64,000 nt of DNA. Origin: Laccaria trichodermophora (lineage: Eukaryota; Basidiomycota; Agaricomycetes; Agaricales; Hydnangiaceae). Position 1 is the stretch's first letter. Each line of letters opens with the position of its first letter. Under the pieces are notes generated by a model, which searched no databases, was not told the origin of the DNA, and worked only from the letters and a program-made list of their open reading frames with translations. The DNA lies in assembly GCA_018417955.1 (NCBI GenBank), contig JACTVC010000007.1:806001-870000 (forward strand). Direction: 5' to 3'. Below, piece after piece: positions 1 through 10,900 of the stretch. The position numbers were made by a program, and so were the translations under genes.

Positions 1-336
1 AAGCATGAAGAAGAGTCACACAGATTCTGTTATCCTGATGCACGAAGGGATTGCGCAACGTCAGTGTAAACCCAATCGCAGACTCACATCACATGATCAC
101 GTGTAATCTGTAATCGATAACCATCCTACCACTGCTGAAGTTTCTACGGTGAGTACCATGATGCTTCTACGCCGACTTCCGCCGTAAACGCCTCATGGGA
201 GACAACAGGCTAGAACCGAAGCCTTAGGCTCATTTAAGATGAGGCTCGTGAAAACCGTCAACACACACCCATCCATTACCCTCCCCTCTGCCCAGTTCGA
301 GAAAAACAAAGCTCTAACCCCTCACGGTGGCACACC

Positions 337-1184
337 ATGCAGAAACTATCACCAAGTGACCACACCATGACTCAGTACTTGGCCGCAATGGAGGACTATC
401 CCACCTCTCCCCATGCCAAACTCATGAAGATAATGGGCCAACTCTTTTCCCCACCCAACGATCCGTTTCCAGCGGCTGTGAAGACAGTGAGCATTTTACA
501 GAAAGAAGGGATTCCCTGCGCCATTTTCGGAAGCATGGCGTGCAAGTTGTATGGTAATGAACGGGGTCCCTACGTATGTCTCAATTTCGGTCTTTCGAAC
601 CTCATGGTGACTGATAATTACAGGATGCTGATATCCTGGTCCTTCCACCTCCATCTCGGCACGATTTGACTCTAAGTGATATAAAAAATATCATTATCGC
701 CGCTTCGCCTGAAGAATTCGGATTTCTCGGGTCATCGTCAAACGACATTGACGCCCGTCGCCCTTTGTATTTTCAGGGGAAGATCAGAATCGATCTTGTG
801 CTGCCGGGCATGATGAATTTGCCGGCGCTTCCTCCAGCACAGATTAAATGGACGACTGGGTCCGAAACCACACGCTTACCATTACTCCCGTTTGATCTTC
901 TATTGTTCCAGAAACTTCAGCTATGGGATGACCACCGCAAAGCACCAGGCGGAAAGTTTAACCACCGAATCTCAAATGATGTCAATGATATACAGTGGAT
1001 GTTGTACGCGGGCGTGCCAAAGTATATGAAAGCTTGGAAAGTTGTTGGACACGACAAATGGAACAACAGGTCGTTATTCTCGGAGAGATTCGAAAGGTTG
1101 ACGAAAGAGAGGGTGGCAGCATTTTGCACAGGAAATTTTTGCTATGTCAGACCCCAGTGGAGGGCGATAGGCTTTGCCGTTTGA
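337..1184 (+). CDS. MNT-like nucleotidyltransferase-fold protein, two exons
   Basis: Two exons, 337-573 and 624-1184, give 265 residues. The 50-nt intron starts GTATGT and ends TACAG, and splicing keeps the frame. Across the junction lies a nucleotidyltransferase signature: GSMACKLYGN, then DADILV about 15 residues later, matching the G-S...D-x-D pattern that holds the metal-binding aspartates of the polymerase-beta/MNT fold. The rest has the length and composition of small single-domain basidiomycete proteins of this class. No membrane segment or signal peptide is seen. Substrate unknown; nucleotidyl transfer is inferred from the fold motif only. Unspliced, the first exon would end at 669, so the intron is needed to place the DxD motif. 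The start is the first ATG of the open frame. Confidence 0.72.
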
Positions 1185-1279
1185 ATCTCGCGCGTATGAA
1201 AAATACCCTTCGCACATGTACGTATAAGATATGTAGGCTCCACTCAAGCGATGCATGTGTAGGATATCTACTCTTTGGA

Positions 1280-2694
1280 CTACAACCCTGTACAAATTAT
1301 GCCCTTGTCCGAGCTGCATACAACTTCATATTCCAAATGCACGGATGGCTTTTTCAGTAGTTGGGGAAGTTTCTTGGAAGGAAGGTCGTCAAATGACTCC
1401 ATAAAAGCTTCCCCGCACTCAATATGCAGCGAAAATTGACTCAGCAACGGGAATCCGCATGTCAAGGTATCGTCAAGGCGTCCCAAAGAGTCTCCCGCCT
1501 GTGGGTTAAGGCAGCAAAGTAATAGAATGGATATTTCCACCTCATCGAGGATGTTGTTCTTCGGAAAGGCTTCCAGCATGGGACACAGTCCACCCATTAG
1601 TTCCTGGCCTCCATGATAAATGAAGATCATGAATTGTAACGTGCGCAATGTCGCGAATGAGGTGGTATTCAGAGCGCTTATTACCCCTCCGGTGTCGCCA
1701 GACTCTTCAACTTTGGATATAAGGTAAGTTTTGAACAGATTAGGTTCGCTTAAGGACTCACGCATAAACGAGAGTGTCTTCAAATTACTTGCAGCGCTCA
1801 AAATAATCTTCGTCACCTCAGTTCCCGTGTCTCCTCGGATGTCTATATCGAGATCTTCCAGTGTCTCGAGGTTTGGAATAGCGCTGCCTTGCAATAGCAT
1901 TGGAATATAAGTGTTGCATACGTCAAAACTGAGGGAACGGAGGTGCGGTAGGATGTTTTTGGTAAAAGCACCTTCTCTCGCTTGTGTTTTGTCGACCTTT
2001 TCAACCTCGTTAATGCTAAGGGTTGTCAATGCGGTACAGTGGTCAAAAAGGTTGATGGGTAGCCTGCTAAACCAGGAGATATGCAGGCTGATCAAGCTGG
2101 GCAAGTGGATGCGATTCATCAGCGATTTTTGAAATTTTGGTGGGAGTGTGCTCCAGCGGCCGTTGTAGCCTGAAAGCACCAATTTCTCCACGCAATTGAG
2201 CTTATCGAGAATGGAAGGAATTATCATGGTGTGTAGATCAATTTTCTTCATCTCATACCGCAAGTCTCGAACGTATTCAGCAATGGTCGGGTTCGCGGTT
2301 AAGATTTCTTCAAATGAGGCGATTCTCTGTTGACGGATGTGGCTTTGAGCTGAATCGTCTTCGTCTTCGTCTTCCTCGTCCTCGTCCTCGTCCTCGTCCT
2401 CCTCATCCTCCCATTCATCCTCCCCTTCGTCCGCCTCCCCCTCGTCCGCCTCATCCTCGACCCCACCCTCCTCTCCATCTGTCTCGCCCTCGTCCTCGCT
2501 CTCTTTCGCATAGTCATGTACATTCTCATCCTCGGCCGCCTCTAAACCCAGGTCTACGGCAGAGAAGATGTTTTTCTGACAAAGGGGCAGTAGGGTGTGG
2601 CAAGTTCGAGAAATGGCAGAAAGTGCAGCAATGTCAGACTGTAGACTATTGATTATTTGTCGATTATTTCCAGAGGGATCTTGGTCCTGGACAT
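1280..2694 (-). pseudogene. F-box/LRR-type protein with a frameshift inside the F-box
   Basis: Read on the minus strand from ATG 2694 the frame begins MSRTKIPLEIIDK, the start of an F-box, then meets TAA at 2655-2653. One base out of phase it continues IINSLQSDIAALSAISRTC and stays open to 1280. A single missing A in the AAA run near 2656 explains the break. Downstream is an Asp/Glu-rich stretch coded by GAC/GAG repeats (about 2350-2520), then a leucine-rich C-terminal region of the kind found in Agaricomycete F-box proteins, which recruit substrates to SCF ubiquitin ligases. If the frameshift is real, the SCF-binding motif is lost. Because it sits in a short A run, a sequence error is equally possible. 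Confidence 0.7.
2342..2520 (-). repeat. GAG/GAC trinucleotide tract coding acidic residues
   Basis: On the plus strand this is an imperfect run of CTC, GTC and TTC triplets. Read on the minus strand in the frame of the F-box gene it codes an Asp/Glu-rich linker between the F-box and the LRR part. Confidence 0.7.
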
Positions 2695-3266
2695 CGTGGT
2701 ATACTTATAGGACAAAGAACCATTTGTGTGGGAAAGAAATCGCATGGTAATTAATACATCACGTGTAATCACGTTCTTTAGTCAGTCTCTAAATTTCGAT
2801 GTGATTGAGATTATTTGACTCATTTCATCCTGAAAGAATTCAACAACCAATGAAACCCTTGGGGATTGCACAAAGTCTCTATATGAGATTCATAGAATGT
2901 AATCATTTGTGGTTGAATATGAACCATCTCCATGATTGTGGCCTTTTGAAAAGCCCATGAACAAATACAAGTCCTCAAACACCCTCAATGACAGCAGATT
3001 TAACACTTCTTCAGACAAAGAAGCAGCAAGTTCCAAGAGGAGCCATGTTTGTCAATGTCTTGGTGATGACTTGACAAGTAGATGACAATGCCCATAAAGC
3101 AGATGATGGATGAGAGCAGCCCAGCAGGTTCTGGCATGAAGACTGCTGTAAATAATGCTGTGAGAATTAAGGGTATCAGTGAGAGCAGAGCTGCTGGTTC
3201 TGAGTGAACATTATCAAAATTTAAATTTTAATGTGGCAAGTCTTGTGGCATCACTATCTGAGTATC
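2695..3266. other. Intergenic, no gene seen
   Basis: AT-rich sequence with no open frame showing family features. A stretch near 2910-2940 (ATGAACCATCTCCATG) recurs near 62900, suggesting a dispersed repeat. Confidence 0.5.
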
Positions 3267-3380
3267 AGTGGTGTCAATGACCTGGGTCATGACTGGTCAG
3301 GCCAGGGTCAGTCAAAAAACAGTTAAAAATGGTCAAATTGGACTGACAGGTCAGGAACTGGTCATGAGAATCAGTTAACC
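3267..3380. repeat. GGTCA/TGACC-rich stretch resembling an hAT-type terminus
   Basis: Starts CAGTGGTGTCAATGACCTGG and is dense in GGTCA and TGACT words in both orientations. The opening closely matches the terminal inverted repeat of the hAT-like element at 24136-24890. No matching second end is seen nearby, so this is probably a truncated element or solo end. Confidence 0.45.
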
Positions 3381-3674
3381 AGAATGGAAATGAGTACTAG
3401 ACCTTTTTTTTCTGCAAAGAATTTAACCTGAAGCCACCCTGGTCCCTAATGTCATTTATGGACTTTGGATGGATTATTACCTGAAATTTATGATGTCTTC
3501 AACCTATATTCAAGACCCTATGCTGGGGGTGAAGTTGGGTCAGTGGTGCAGAAGGTATTTTCTATGAGCTGTCAAATCCAGCAGATCTGTAAGTCCTTTG
3601 GCAGCTCTGCTGCTTATTGAGTTCTATTCCCATGGCTGTTGACAGTGGACACTGGAGGCAAACACCAGCCTTAA

Positions 3675-4181
3675 GGCCTGCTCAATTCTAGGCAGTTCAG
3701 GTCAATCCAATGTCTTCCCAATTGGGATGAGTGAACTTGGAAGTCCTCTGATCTCAGGGCCAAGTCACCACTGCTACTTACACAAAGCAGATGCGGAAAT
3801 ACTTACAGTAACTTGTGCTGAATGCAAAACAGAATTTACAGGTTCTACATAGTGGGTACATAATGGCTGTAAGGATGAATCCTGTAGGTAATTCTAGCAA
3901 GGGCCTCTAAATCACATGCAAATTATTGACTCCACCCAGATACAGGATATTTTTCACACTGAGCAAAACTGTATAAATTTAGAAGGAAAGGGTACACATT
4001 CAATACAACTGAACAGGATACTTATTTCTGCAATTCAAGCATAAGTGAAGTAGGATACATATAAAGTCAAAAGACACTGGTCAAGGCATCAATTGTGACT
4101 GGTGCCCTGAGATCACCAGACTTTGAAATTCACTCAGGAAGATGTCAGATTGACCTGAACTGCCTAAAATTGAGCAGGCCT
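3675..4181. mobile_element. Inverted-repeat element flanked by TTAA (piggyBac-like MITE candidate)
   Basis: Left arm near 3675-3765 (GGCCTGCTCAATTCTAGGC...) and right arm near 4090-4181 are imperfect inverted copies of roughly 90-100 bases. TTAA lies just outside each end (3671-3674 and 4182-4185), the target duplication typical of piggyBac-type transposons. There is no transposase frame, so it would be non-autonomous. The superfamily assignment rests on TTAA alone. Confidence 0.5.
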
Positions 4182-4185
4182 TTAA

Positions 4186-5038
4186 GGGCAGTTGATCTGC
4201 CTATGTTCTGCAGTTTGTCCAGTTGGTTGTTTTAATTATGAAATTTGAATAATTGATCACATAAATTATATCTTGACATTCAATCATATAACACTTGTTT
4301 GTGCAATGGCAAGCACATGCCAATGGACATACCTCAGAATGACATAAAAATGTTGAAGAAGACCCCTCGTGACCTCATTTATTTACACGTACATCTTGTT
4401 TGCACCTCCTTGATTAATTGAGTAAAACTTCCACCGCATACACTTATATTCCACAGCTTACACTTACATCCACCTTACATCTGTTACTCCTGACCATCCT
4501 ATAAATACGAGGACTTTATTTTCCCTCACCTCAGTCATCACCACATCCGTGTTTGACTGAGGTGAGTCTTTTCTTACTTACATTTAGATACTTAACGCTA
4601 ATGCTACTCGTACCTAGATCCTCGTATGTTAACAGGTAGCTAGACAATACAGTCATCACCACATCTGTGTCTGACTGAGATCCTCATACATTAACAAAAA
4701 AGTGGGTTCAGCTCCTGAAGAGGTGTTACATTCCAGAGGTCTCTGGATGTACTTTTTCTTATTACCCAACTGGAAGCTTCATATCATAATTGAATCTCAT
4801 TGCAGAGAGTTTTGCTTAGGGTAGAGAAAAACAGGCTATCTAGAATGTTAACAGGACTCAATTTTATTATATTCTTGGCTGAGTAAAGTATCTAGTGTAT
4901 CAAGAATGATTTCCAGATAGAAATTGCCATTAGAAAGCTAAGCCTGTATTCTGAAATTTTGACTCTTGTGTGTAGTAGCATCATGATGTGCTGTTGGCAT
5001 TGTATGTTGTTTAGTACAAGAGCCAATGACTTATAGAG
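4186..5038. other. Intergenic, AT-rich, short local duplication
   Basis: No coding frame. The words AGTCATCACCACATC and GTNTGACTGAG occur at about 4535-4562 and again at 4652-4679, a local duplication of about 30 bases. Confidence 0.45.
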
Positions 5039-5132
5039 CCTCTCTGGTGCAATGGCTAGCACATCTATTATTCAGTGCAATGGAGTACCCATTATACTTA
5101 CATAAGAACTGGGTTCAAGTCCCAGACAGAGG
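5039..5132 (+). repeat. tRNA-like unit 1
   Basis: Carries an A-box/D-arm-like GGTGCAATGGCTAGCAC and a T-arm CTGGG-TTCAAGT-CCCAG followed by AGAGG, which pairs with CCTCT at the start. The segment between them is too long and irregular for a plain anticodon arm. First of six plus-strand units between 5.0 and 7.2 kb. Confidence 0.55.
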
Positions 5133-5398
5133 TTGCAGTAACGTCTTGAAGCTCATACATTTTTTATATTCAAACACAAAGTGTTCATCAAATTTCAATA
5201 CCTTCAAGCTTCTGTTGCTGCATTGGCTAGCATATATATATGAGACTTTTTGGTTTCTTGTTGTCTGCAACATTATGTATAAGGTGACACTCAGTTCAAT
5301 TTTTTAAACAAAGGAATGATGTAACAGTTGGATTCATTTTTTCATATTTTGCATTGTATGGGTACTATATTGCAATTTTGTACTGTCTAGACTAAATA

Positions 5399-5800
5399 CA
5401 GTCTTTTACAGGTCCTCGATACACCCAAATGAAAAACTCTCCCCATCCATGAACGACTTTGGTTTTCTGAAACTTGAAGAGACAGAACCATTTGTATTAC
5501 CTTAAATAAGCTACATACGAGAGCATTTGAAGATACATGCAAAGCTGGCTGTGTATCTTGTTGAATACTAGTGTATCAAGGAGGTATAAGTCCATTTTAG
5601 GAAATGATGCTGACAACAACAAGCCTCATTGCTCTGTATTCAACATTGACTGGTCATTATAACTATCAGAGGGTCTTTATAGAAGCCATATGTACCCACA
5701 GATGATATCAGTACATGGATTTGAGGTGGTTTGAAGAAACTACACAAGTGTCAAAAGTGTATCGAGGACCTGTTCCGTATCAAGGACCTGTAAAAGACTG
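5399..5800. mobile_element. TA-flanked MITE, 402 bp, mariner/pogo-like ends
   Basis: Both ends read CAGTCTTTTACAGGTCCT, then CGATAC (left) or TGATAC (right, reverse complement), an inverted repeat of about 24 bases. A TA dinucleotide flanks each end (5397-5398, 5801-5802). No transposase frame. TA target and CAGT ends fit Tc1/mariner/pogo-type elements. Confidence 0.65.
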
Positions 5801-5943
5801 TAAGGTCAACAGATTCATGGAGCCAAATCTTTGTATAACTTGGTGTTAGATTTCAAGTTGATTCAGCATCAGAACTATACTGCCTGGTGGAGAGCTTATT
5901 CAACCTGATTTACATACCTAGATATGTTTTTACTCTGTAAAGC

Positions 5944-6055
5944 TCTTCATTGGTGCAATGGCTAGCACACATAATGACCACTAGCTGTAGGCTGTTAATA
6001 CATGATAACTGGGTTCAATTCTACATGATAACTGGGTTCAATTCCCATATGAAGA
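5944..6055 (+). repeat. tRNA-like unit 2, with an internal tandem duplication
   Basis: Acceptor-like TCTTCAT (5944-5950) pairs perfectly with ATGAAGA (6049-6055). D-arm-like GGTGCAATGGCTAGCAC is present. The T-arm region ACATGATAACTGGGTTCAATT is tandemly duplicated. Confidence 0.55.
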
Positions 6056-6422
6056 GTTGTGCATCAATTGGGCTACTTCTTTTTATTCTGTAAATATTCT
6101 ATACTACAACACATCATAACAATAGTTTTAACAGTTCTGTAAGTGTATACATGTTAATCATTCAAGTTGTTTTGAAAATACAGATTGAACATGACAAACT
6201 AGAAGCTTTCCAAAAAATTCACTCTTCACTCTCTTTTCACCAAGTCCAATACTTAAAGATCAATTTTAATTTTTTTTCCCTCTTGATACCCTGATATTGA
6301 GATATAGTAGTGAATTTAACAATGTATAGCAAACTTGATGGAGTGTTCACTGTATCCACATGCTAAGACCTTAGTGTATGGGCAGTCCTCCTAACAGATT
6401 TATCCAGGATGTTTATCAATTA

Positions 6423-6514
6423 GAGCTGTTGGTGCATTGGGTAGCCCCACATTGAAAATCTGTTATCAGTGTTTAGTATTAATGTGAGAACTGGGTTCAA
6501 TTCCCAGACAGTGA
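6423..6514 (+). repeat. tRNA-like unit 3
   Basis: GGTGCATTGGGTAGC (A-box-like) and CTGGG-TTCAATT-CCCAG (T-arm), then ACAGTGA, which pairs only partly with GAGCTGT at the 5-prime end. Confidence 0.45.
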
Positions 6515-6681
6515 TATCCATATTACGGGCAAAAGGTCATGATGTTTTTTGTGGGTGCTGTATTGCAGTTCATATTTTGCTGTACCAATTCATCCTTTGA
6601 TAATCTAACTAACCAGGAAAGGCTTTGTCTGCTTGGCTAGAGGGAGTTACTCACAGGTTGGTTTATGATCATATAATGAAG

Positions 6682-6772
6682 GTCCTCTTTGGCCCAGATG
6701 TATGCCTGTCATTATCTGAAACATGACCTTCCAGGGTGGGCGATAGCTGGGTTCAACTCCCAGATGAGAGGT
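6682..6772 (+). repeat. tRNA-like unit 4, degenerate
   Basis: The T-arm CTGGG-TTCAACT-CCCAG and trailing ATGAGAGG are clear, pairing with CCTCTTT at the left end. The D-arm part is eroded. Confidence 0.35.
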
Positions 6773-6953
6773 CATATTGTACATAAGTCTACTACCACTT
6801 GTTTTATATGTCCAAATAGTCTATTTAATTTCAAGCAGTTAACTTTTTGTAGAGGTGATAAGAAATAATATAAACAGCAATGAACACCCACTTGTGACAG
6901 TATCACTGCTACAATCTACTAATAAATCTGACATTGTACTTACCCAGTCAAGT

Positions 6954-7050
6954 CCTTTGTTGGTGTATCGGTAGCACACGCGTACATAGATGTAGGATGA
7001 ATAACTCACGACTTGCATATGCGAAGCTGGGTTCGATTCCCAGACGAAGG
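6954..7050 (+). repeat. tRNA-like unit 5
   Basis: Acceptor-like CCTTTGT pairs with ACGAAGG (one G-T wobble). D-arm GTGTATCGGTAGCAC and T-arm CTGGG-TTCGATT-CCCAG are good. A possible anticodon stem CGCGT/ATGCG encloses a loop of over 25 bases without a proper U33 position. Confidence 0.55.
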
Positions 7051-7138
7051 GTGTGGGCTTGTCCAATTTTTAATCAAGTAGTCTAGTATTGGTAACATTA
7101 TTATAGAATTACACTGTCATTGCCTCATAACGAATAGA

Positions 7139-7238
7139 TCTTCGTTGGTGCAACGGTAGCACACGTGTTTCTGGTTATGTTCTCCAGCTAACCAGTAGAA
7201 ATTAGACACGATAACTGGGTTTGACTCCCAGACGAAGA
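7139..7238 (+). repeat. tRNA-like unit 6, best folded copy
   Basis: Acceptor TCTTCGT/ACGAAGA, D-stem GTGC/GCAC, anticodon-like stem CGTGT/ACACG and T-stem CTGGG/CCCAG all pair perfectly. If the long loop held an intron the anticodon would read CTG, but sister copies lack U33 and a consistent anticodon, so a decoding tRNA is unlikely. Confidence 0.55.
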
Positions 7239-7955
7239 GTGGGCCCCTCGGTGAGTTTTTGCGCAAAGAGCTTGCCGGTGATCTGACGACGATATTCGGA
7301 ATTGAAAGTGTCACGATCGAGGAGAAGCGGTATTTATTATTCCAGTACGCGCGGTGCCTTTTGGTGGTGATATGGTGGTGATTCTTGAAAAAGGGATCAA
7401 ATTTTTTCCTTGCCCATGTATGTGAAGTGCTTATGCAAATTGGGATTGAGAGTTGAGTGGTACGGTTTTGAGTTGTGCACAACTATATATTTGGAGAATT
7501 CGGAGAGTTGGTAGTTCAGGTGTGTCGGTGTAACCACCGCATTGATTGCCGTTCCGTCCTCGGTCGGATGAAGATCAAAAGCGAAAGAAGTCGAGGGGCG
7601 GTGCCACGGTGGCCCACGGTTTACTGCGCCGAAGTCATGTACGTCTCCAAAAACCGGATTTTATTGACGAAGAAACCACCCGATAAACGCTTAGATCTCT
7701 CTCGTGTTCAAATTTGCTTTGGCTCTCAAAGAAATTGGTTCCGTGCAAGAAATATCAGGCACAATTTGATTCCCAAGCAAAGTTGCAAACAAGAATTTAT
7801 CCGAGTTGTGTTGTTTCTCCCGATTCGCTCAACCGAAGTCGGTTTTTTCATTTCCCCACTCACCCATGACACCCGCCCGCCTCGAGGCTTCTTCTTACTT
7901 GTCTTCAATTCTATATACTTAATCATTCTACATACCAACAGAACAGAAGAAAGCG
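7239..7955. other. Upstream region of the 7956 gene
   Basis: No convincing coding frame; overlapping frames here show no family features. It separates the tRNA-like cluster from the ATG at 7956 and presumably holds that gene's promoter and 5-prime UTR. A TATATACTT word lies near 7912. Confidence 0.45.
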
Positions 7956-10900
7956 ATGGCTGGTTTCCTTCGCAGAAAGAATAAACAACCCGCGACGGTC
8001 AATGTGGCGGACGTAACCACAACCACGACAACGACGAAAACCAAAGGAGGAGGGACACCACCGCTGTTTGCTAGATTCGCCACTACGACGAAGAGTTCGG
8101 ATGACGTTCCCAGAATCGTATCCTCGCCCATGTCGCTTGCAGCGTCCAACCGCGGTGGTGGTGGTGGGTTGGAAGGGGGGAACAGAAGGAGGAGTAATAG
8201 TCAAGTCGCAGGGAACGAACCGCGTGGAATTGTCGTGACAGTTCCGCCTGCGAAGCCCGCATCTTCAAGGGCACCTTCACTTCCCAATCAATCGACGTAT
8301 TCGCTTCAGAGCAGCACACAGCGCGCAAGACCGCCTGGTCCCCCGCCTACGTATACGACGCAGCAGAGTGCTGCGCGGGCTTGGCGGAGTTCGGTAGTGG
8401 GTTTGGAGGATAAACCGCTTCCTTCTCCGAATGGAACTTCGCAACCGCCTCTTTCATCTGCGTCTTCACCACCTCCGCCCACGAGGAGTTTACCTCTACC
8501 GCCTTCGTCACAGAGTCAAAGTCAGCTGAACCCACCGGGACTGTCGGCGTATACCCATAATGCCAGTTCTAATGCGAGCAGTCAGACGTTAGCGCCACAT
8601 GCATCTGGATCGAGTGACCTGCGAGCCTCGTCTAGGTCGTCGGGTTTGGATAGGGAAATGGAGATGGACGGCATTGGGGATGCGAGTGGGAGTGAGCTGG
8701 CTCCCGAGTTTGCCATGTTTCAGGTGAGCTTTCGTCTTCGTCTTCAGTGCCTTTGCTGCCTGTTCCGTCCCCGTTCTCCGTGCCTCATCCCCTTTTGTAC
8801 CTCTCTCGTGGCTTCTAGGGTAATCATGGCTTCATGATGCCACCCTAGATCGCTCTTGGAGTATAGGTTAATCTTCCCCTTTATGTCCCTCGTATCAGTT
8901 TCTGTTCATCCAGATTCACTTCACCCCGTGAAAATCTCGCCTTTTTCTCTTCAGAGGCGGCGATTGACAGATTCCGTTCGGTCTGTCGATCAGCAGTGCT
9001 TTCTTCCACTTGGGGTGTTCTCACTCCGTTTCACTTCTCGTTCCCCTTCGTTCGTTTCGGTCACTAACGAGACCGTAAATCTACAGGAATACAGCGCTAC
9101 AAATCCAAGTCCGCAATCATCCCTCAACGCTCGAGGTGCTCAGCAGCAGCAGCAGCCTCAACAAGATGGGAAGTATACTCGACAGGAACCTTCGAACCAG
9201 CGGTCAAACGACCTACTATCCCGATCAACGCCAAACCCCATCGAACGTGAAGCACCATCACGATCGACGCCGGGATCGAACGAACCATGGTCATTATCAT
9301 TAGCAGCTCCGGTGACGGTGAATAGGCAAACTTTATCTTCATCCTTCTCATCGTAAACTCAACTTTGTGATCTTATGTTTTAGGCTAGCCGTGAAGATCG
9401 AGATGAGCGCGTTTCTTCGCAGTTCGACCACCAGCAGACGACGAATACGATGGGGAATCGCGCATCGTCTTCTCGGAGTCAGGGGGTTGGGACTCGGAGG
9501 AGTAGTACGGCGACGGCGATGGGGGCTCCTCCGAATGCGTTCAACGTGAACGCGAACACGAGCACGAGTCGGTCTGTGTCTGCTAGTGCTACGACGCCAA
9601 GACCGTCTTCTTCTCGACCTTTACCGCAGATAACGCCTTCTCAGCCTCAACAACATCATCAAGTACAACCTCAACTTCAGCAGCTCCACGTCCCACCTCA
9701 CCCTCTCCAGCCTCCACCTGCACCACCACTTTCCAGCAACCCACTCGCCCAGTCGTATTATTCCAACATCCCGCCACAAGCGCAGTCAAGCACCGCCTCA
9801 CTACCATTACGAAAACCCTCGACTTCGTCAGGTGCGCCTGTACAAGGAAAAGCAAGGATATTCGCTGCGATGGCTGCGACGGTTGATATTGGGGATGATG
9901 GGGTGGTTGGTGGTCAGGAGAAGAAGGGTGGCGGTGGAATGGGGAAGGAGCAGCGGATGATGAATGGGCAACTGCAGCAGCGGTCGATGGGGAGTGGGCA
10001 ACAGCAACAGCGGATGGTGGGGAATGGGCAGCAGCAGGCGACGATGAATGGTGTTGATCGAGGACAACAGGGAGTGGACGCGAGGCAACTTGGGCAGCGG
10101 ATGGGTAGTCAGCAGTTGGGGAATGGGATGGGGCATCAGCAACAGCAGCAGCAGCAGTCGGGGAATGGAGTGCCTCATCAACGGTCAATGGGTCAACAGC
10201 CTCAAAATGGGATTCAAGCGCAGAATGGGGTCGGGCGTCCTCAAGGACACGGATTCATAATCACCAATCAGCAGCAACAAAACGTAGGCATTGATCCCAG
10301 ACAACATTTTCCTCCGCAAAAACCCAACGCCCCTGGCCCGCCCATCTCCTTCCACTATCCTCCCCAAGACCCACGCACAAGGACATCAAGCACCGGATCC
10401 ATCAGACCACTCCCTCAACAACCACCACAAACCCCACCTCGCACCAAGAAGCTCAGTAAAGCTCGGAATGGGCCTGATAGATCTTCATCGGCGACGTTAC
10501 ACACGAACGACGGCTCCAACGCCTCCGTTGCCAGCAGCTCAATGCAACACAAGTTTGTTGGGAGATCGGCTATGAAGTCTGCGGGGGGATCGTCGCAGGT
10601 CCAGCGGCCTACGACTCCACAGAAATCTTCTTCTGGGGGAAGACCTACGACGCCGTCGACGCATAGAACTGTACGGCCTACTACGCCTCAGACGCAGAAA
10701 TCGACGACGCCTGCTAGACCTGTGACGCCTGCCGTTGTTGATGAAGACACGATGAGGAATGCGGGGATTGAGTTGGATGATGATCCGTTTGCGAGGGTGG
10801 AGGGTGTGAGGATGTTGAAGCCTACTTCTACTACTTCTGGGAAGAAGGGGAAGGCAAGGGAGGGTGGGGTTGATGATGGTGAGACGGTGGATGGACATGA

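Noticed and set aside
2300..2652. Arg/Pro-rich proteins on either strand over the triplet repeat
   Set aside because: Other-frame readings of the GAG/GAC tract of the F-box gene.
7139..7238. Functional tRNA-Gln (CTG) with an intron
   Set aside because: Stems pair well, but sister units carry different triplets, lack U33 and have irregular loops. Treated as a tRNA-like repeat.
8856..9356. Separate gene inside intron 1 of the 7956 gene
   Set aside because: The frame is mostly intronic sequence running into exon 2; no domain, and exon 2 fits the main model.
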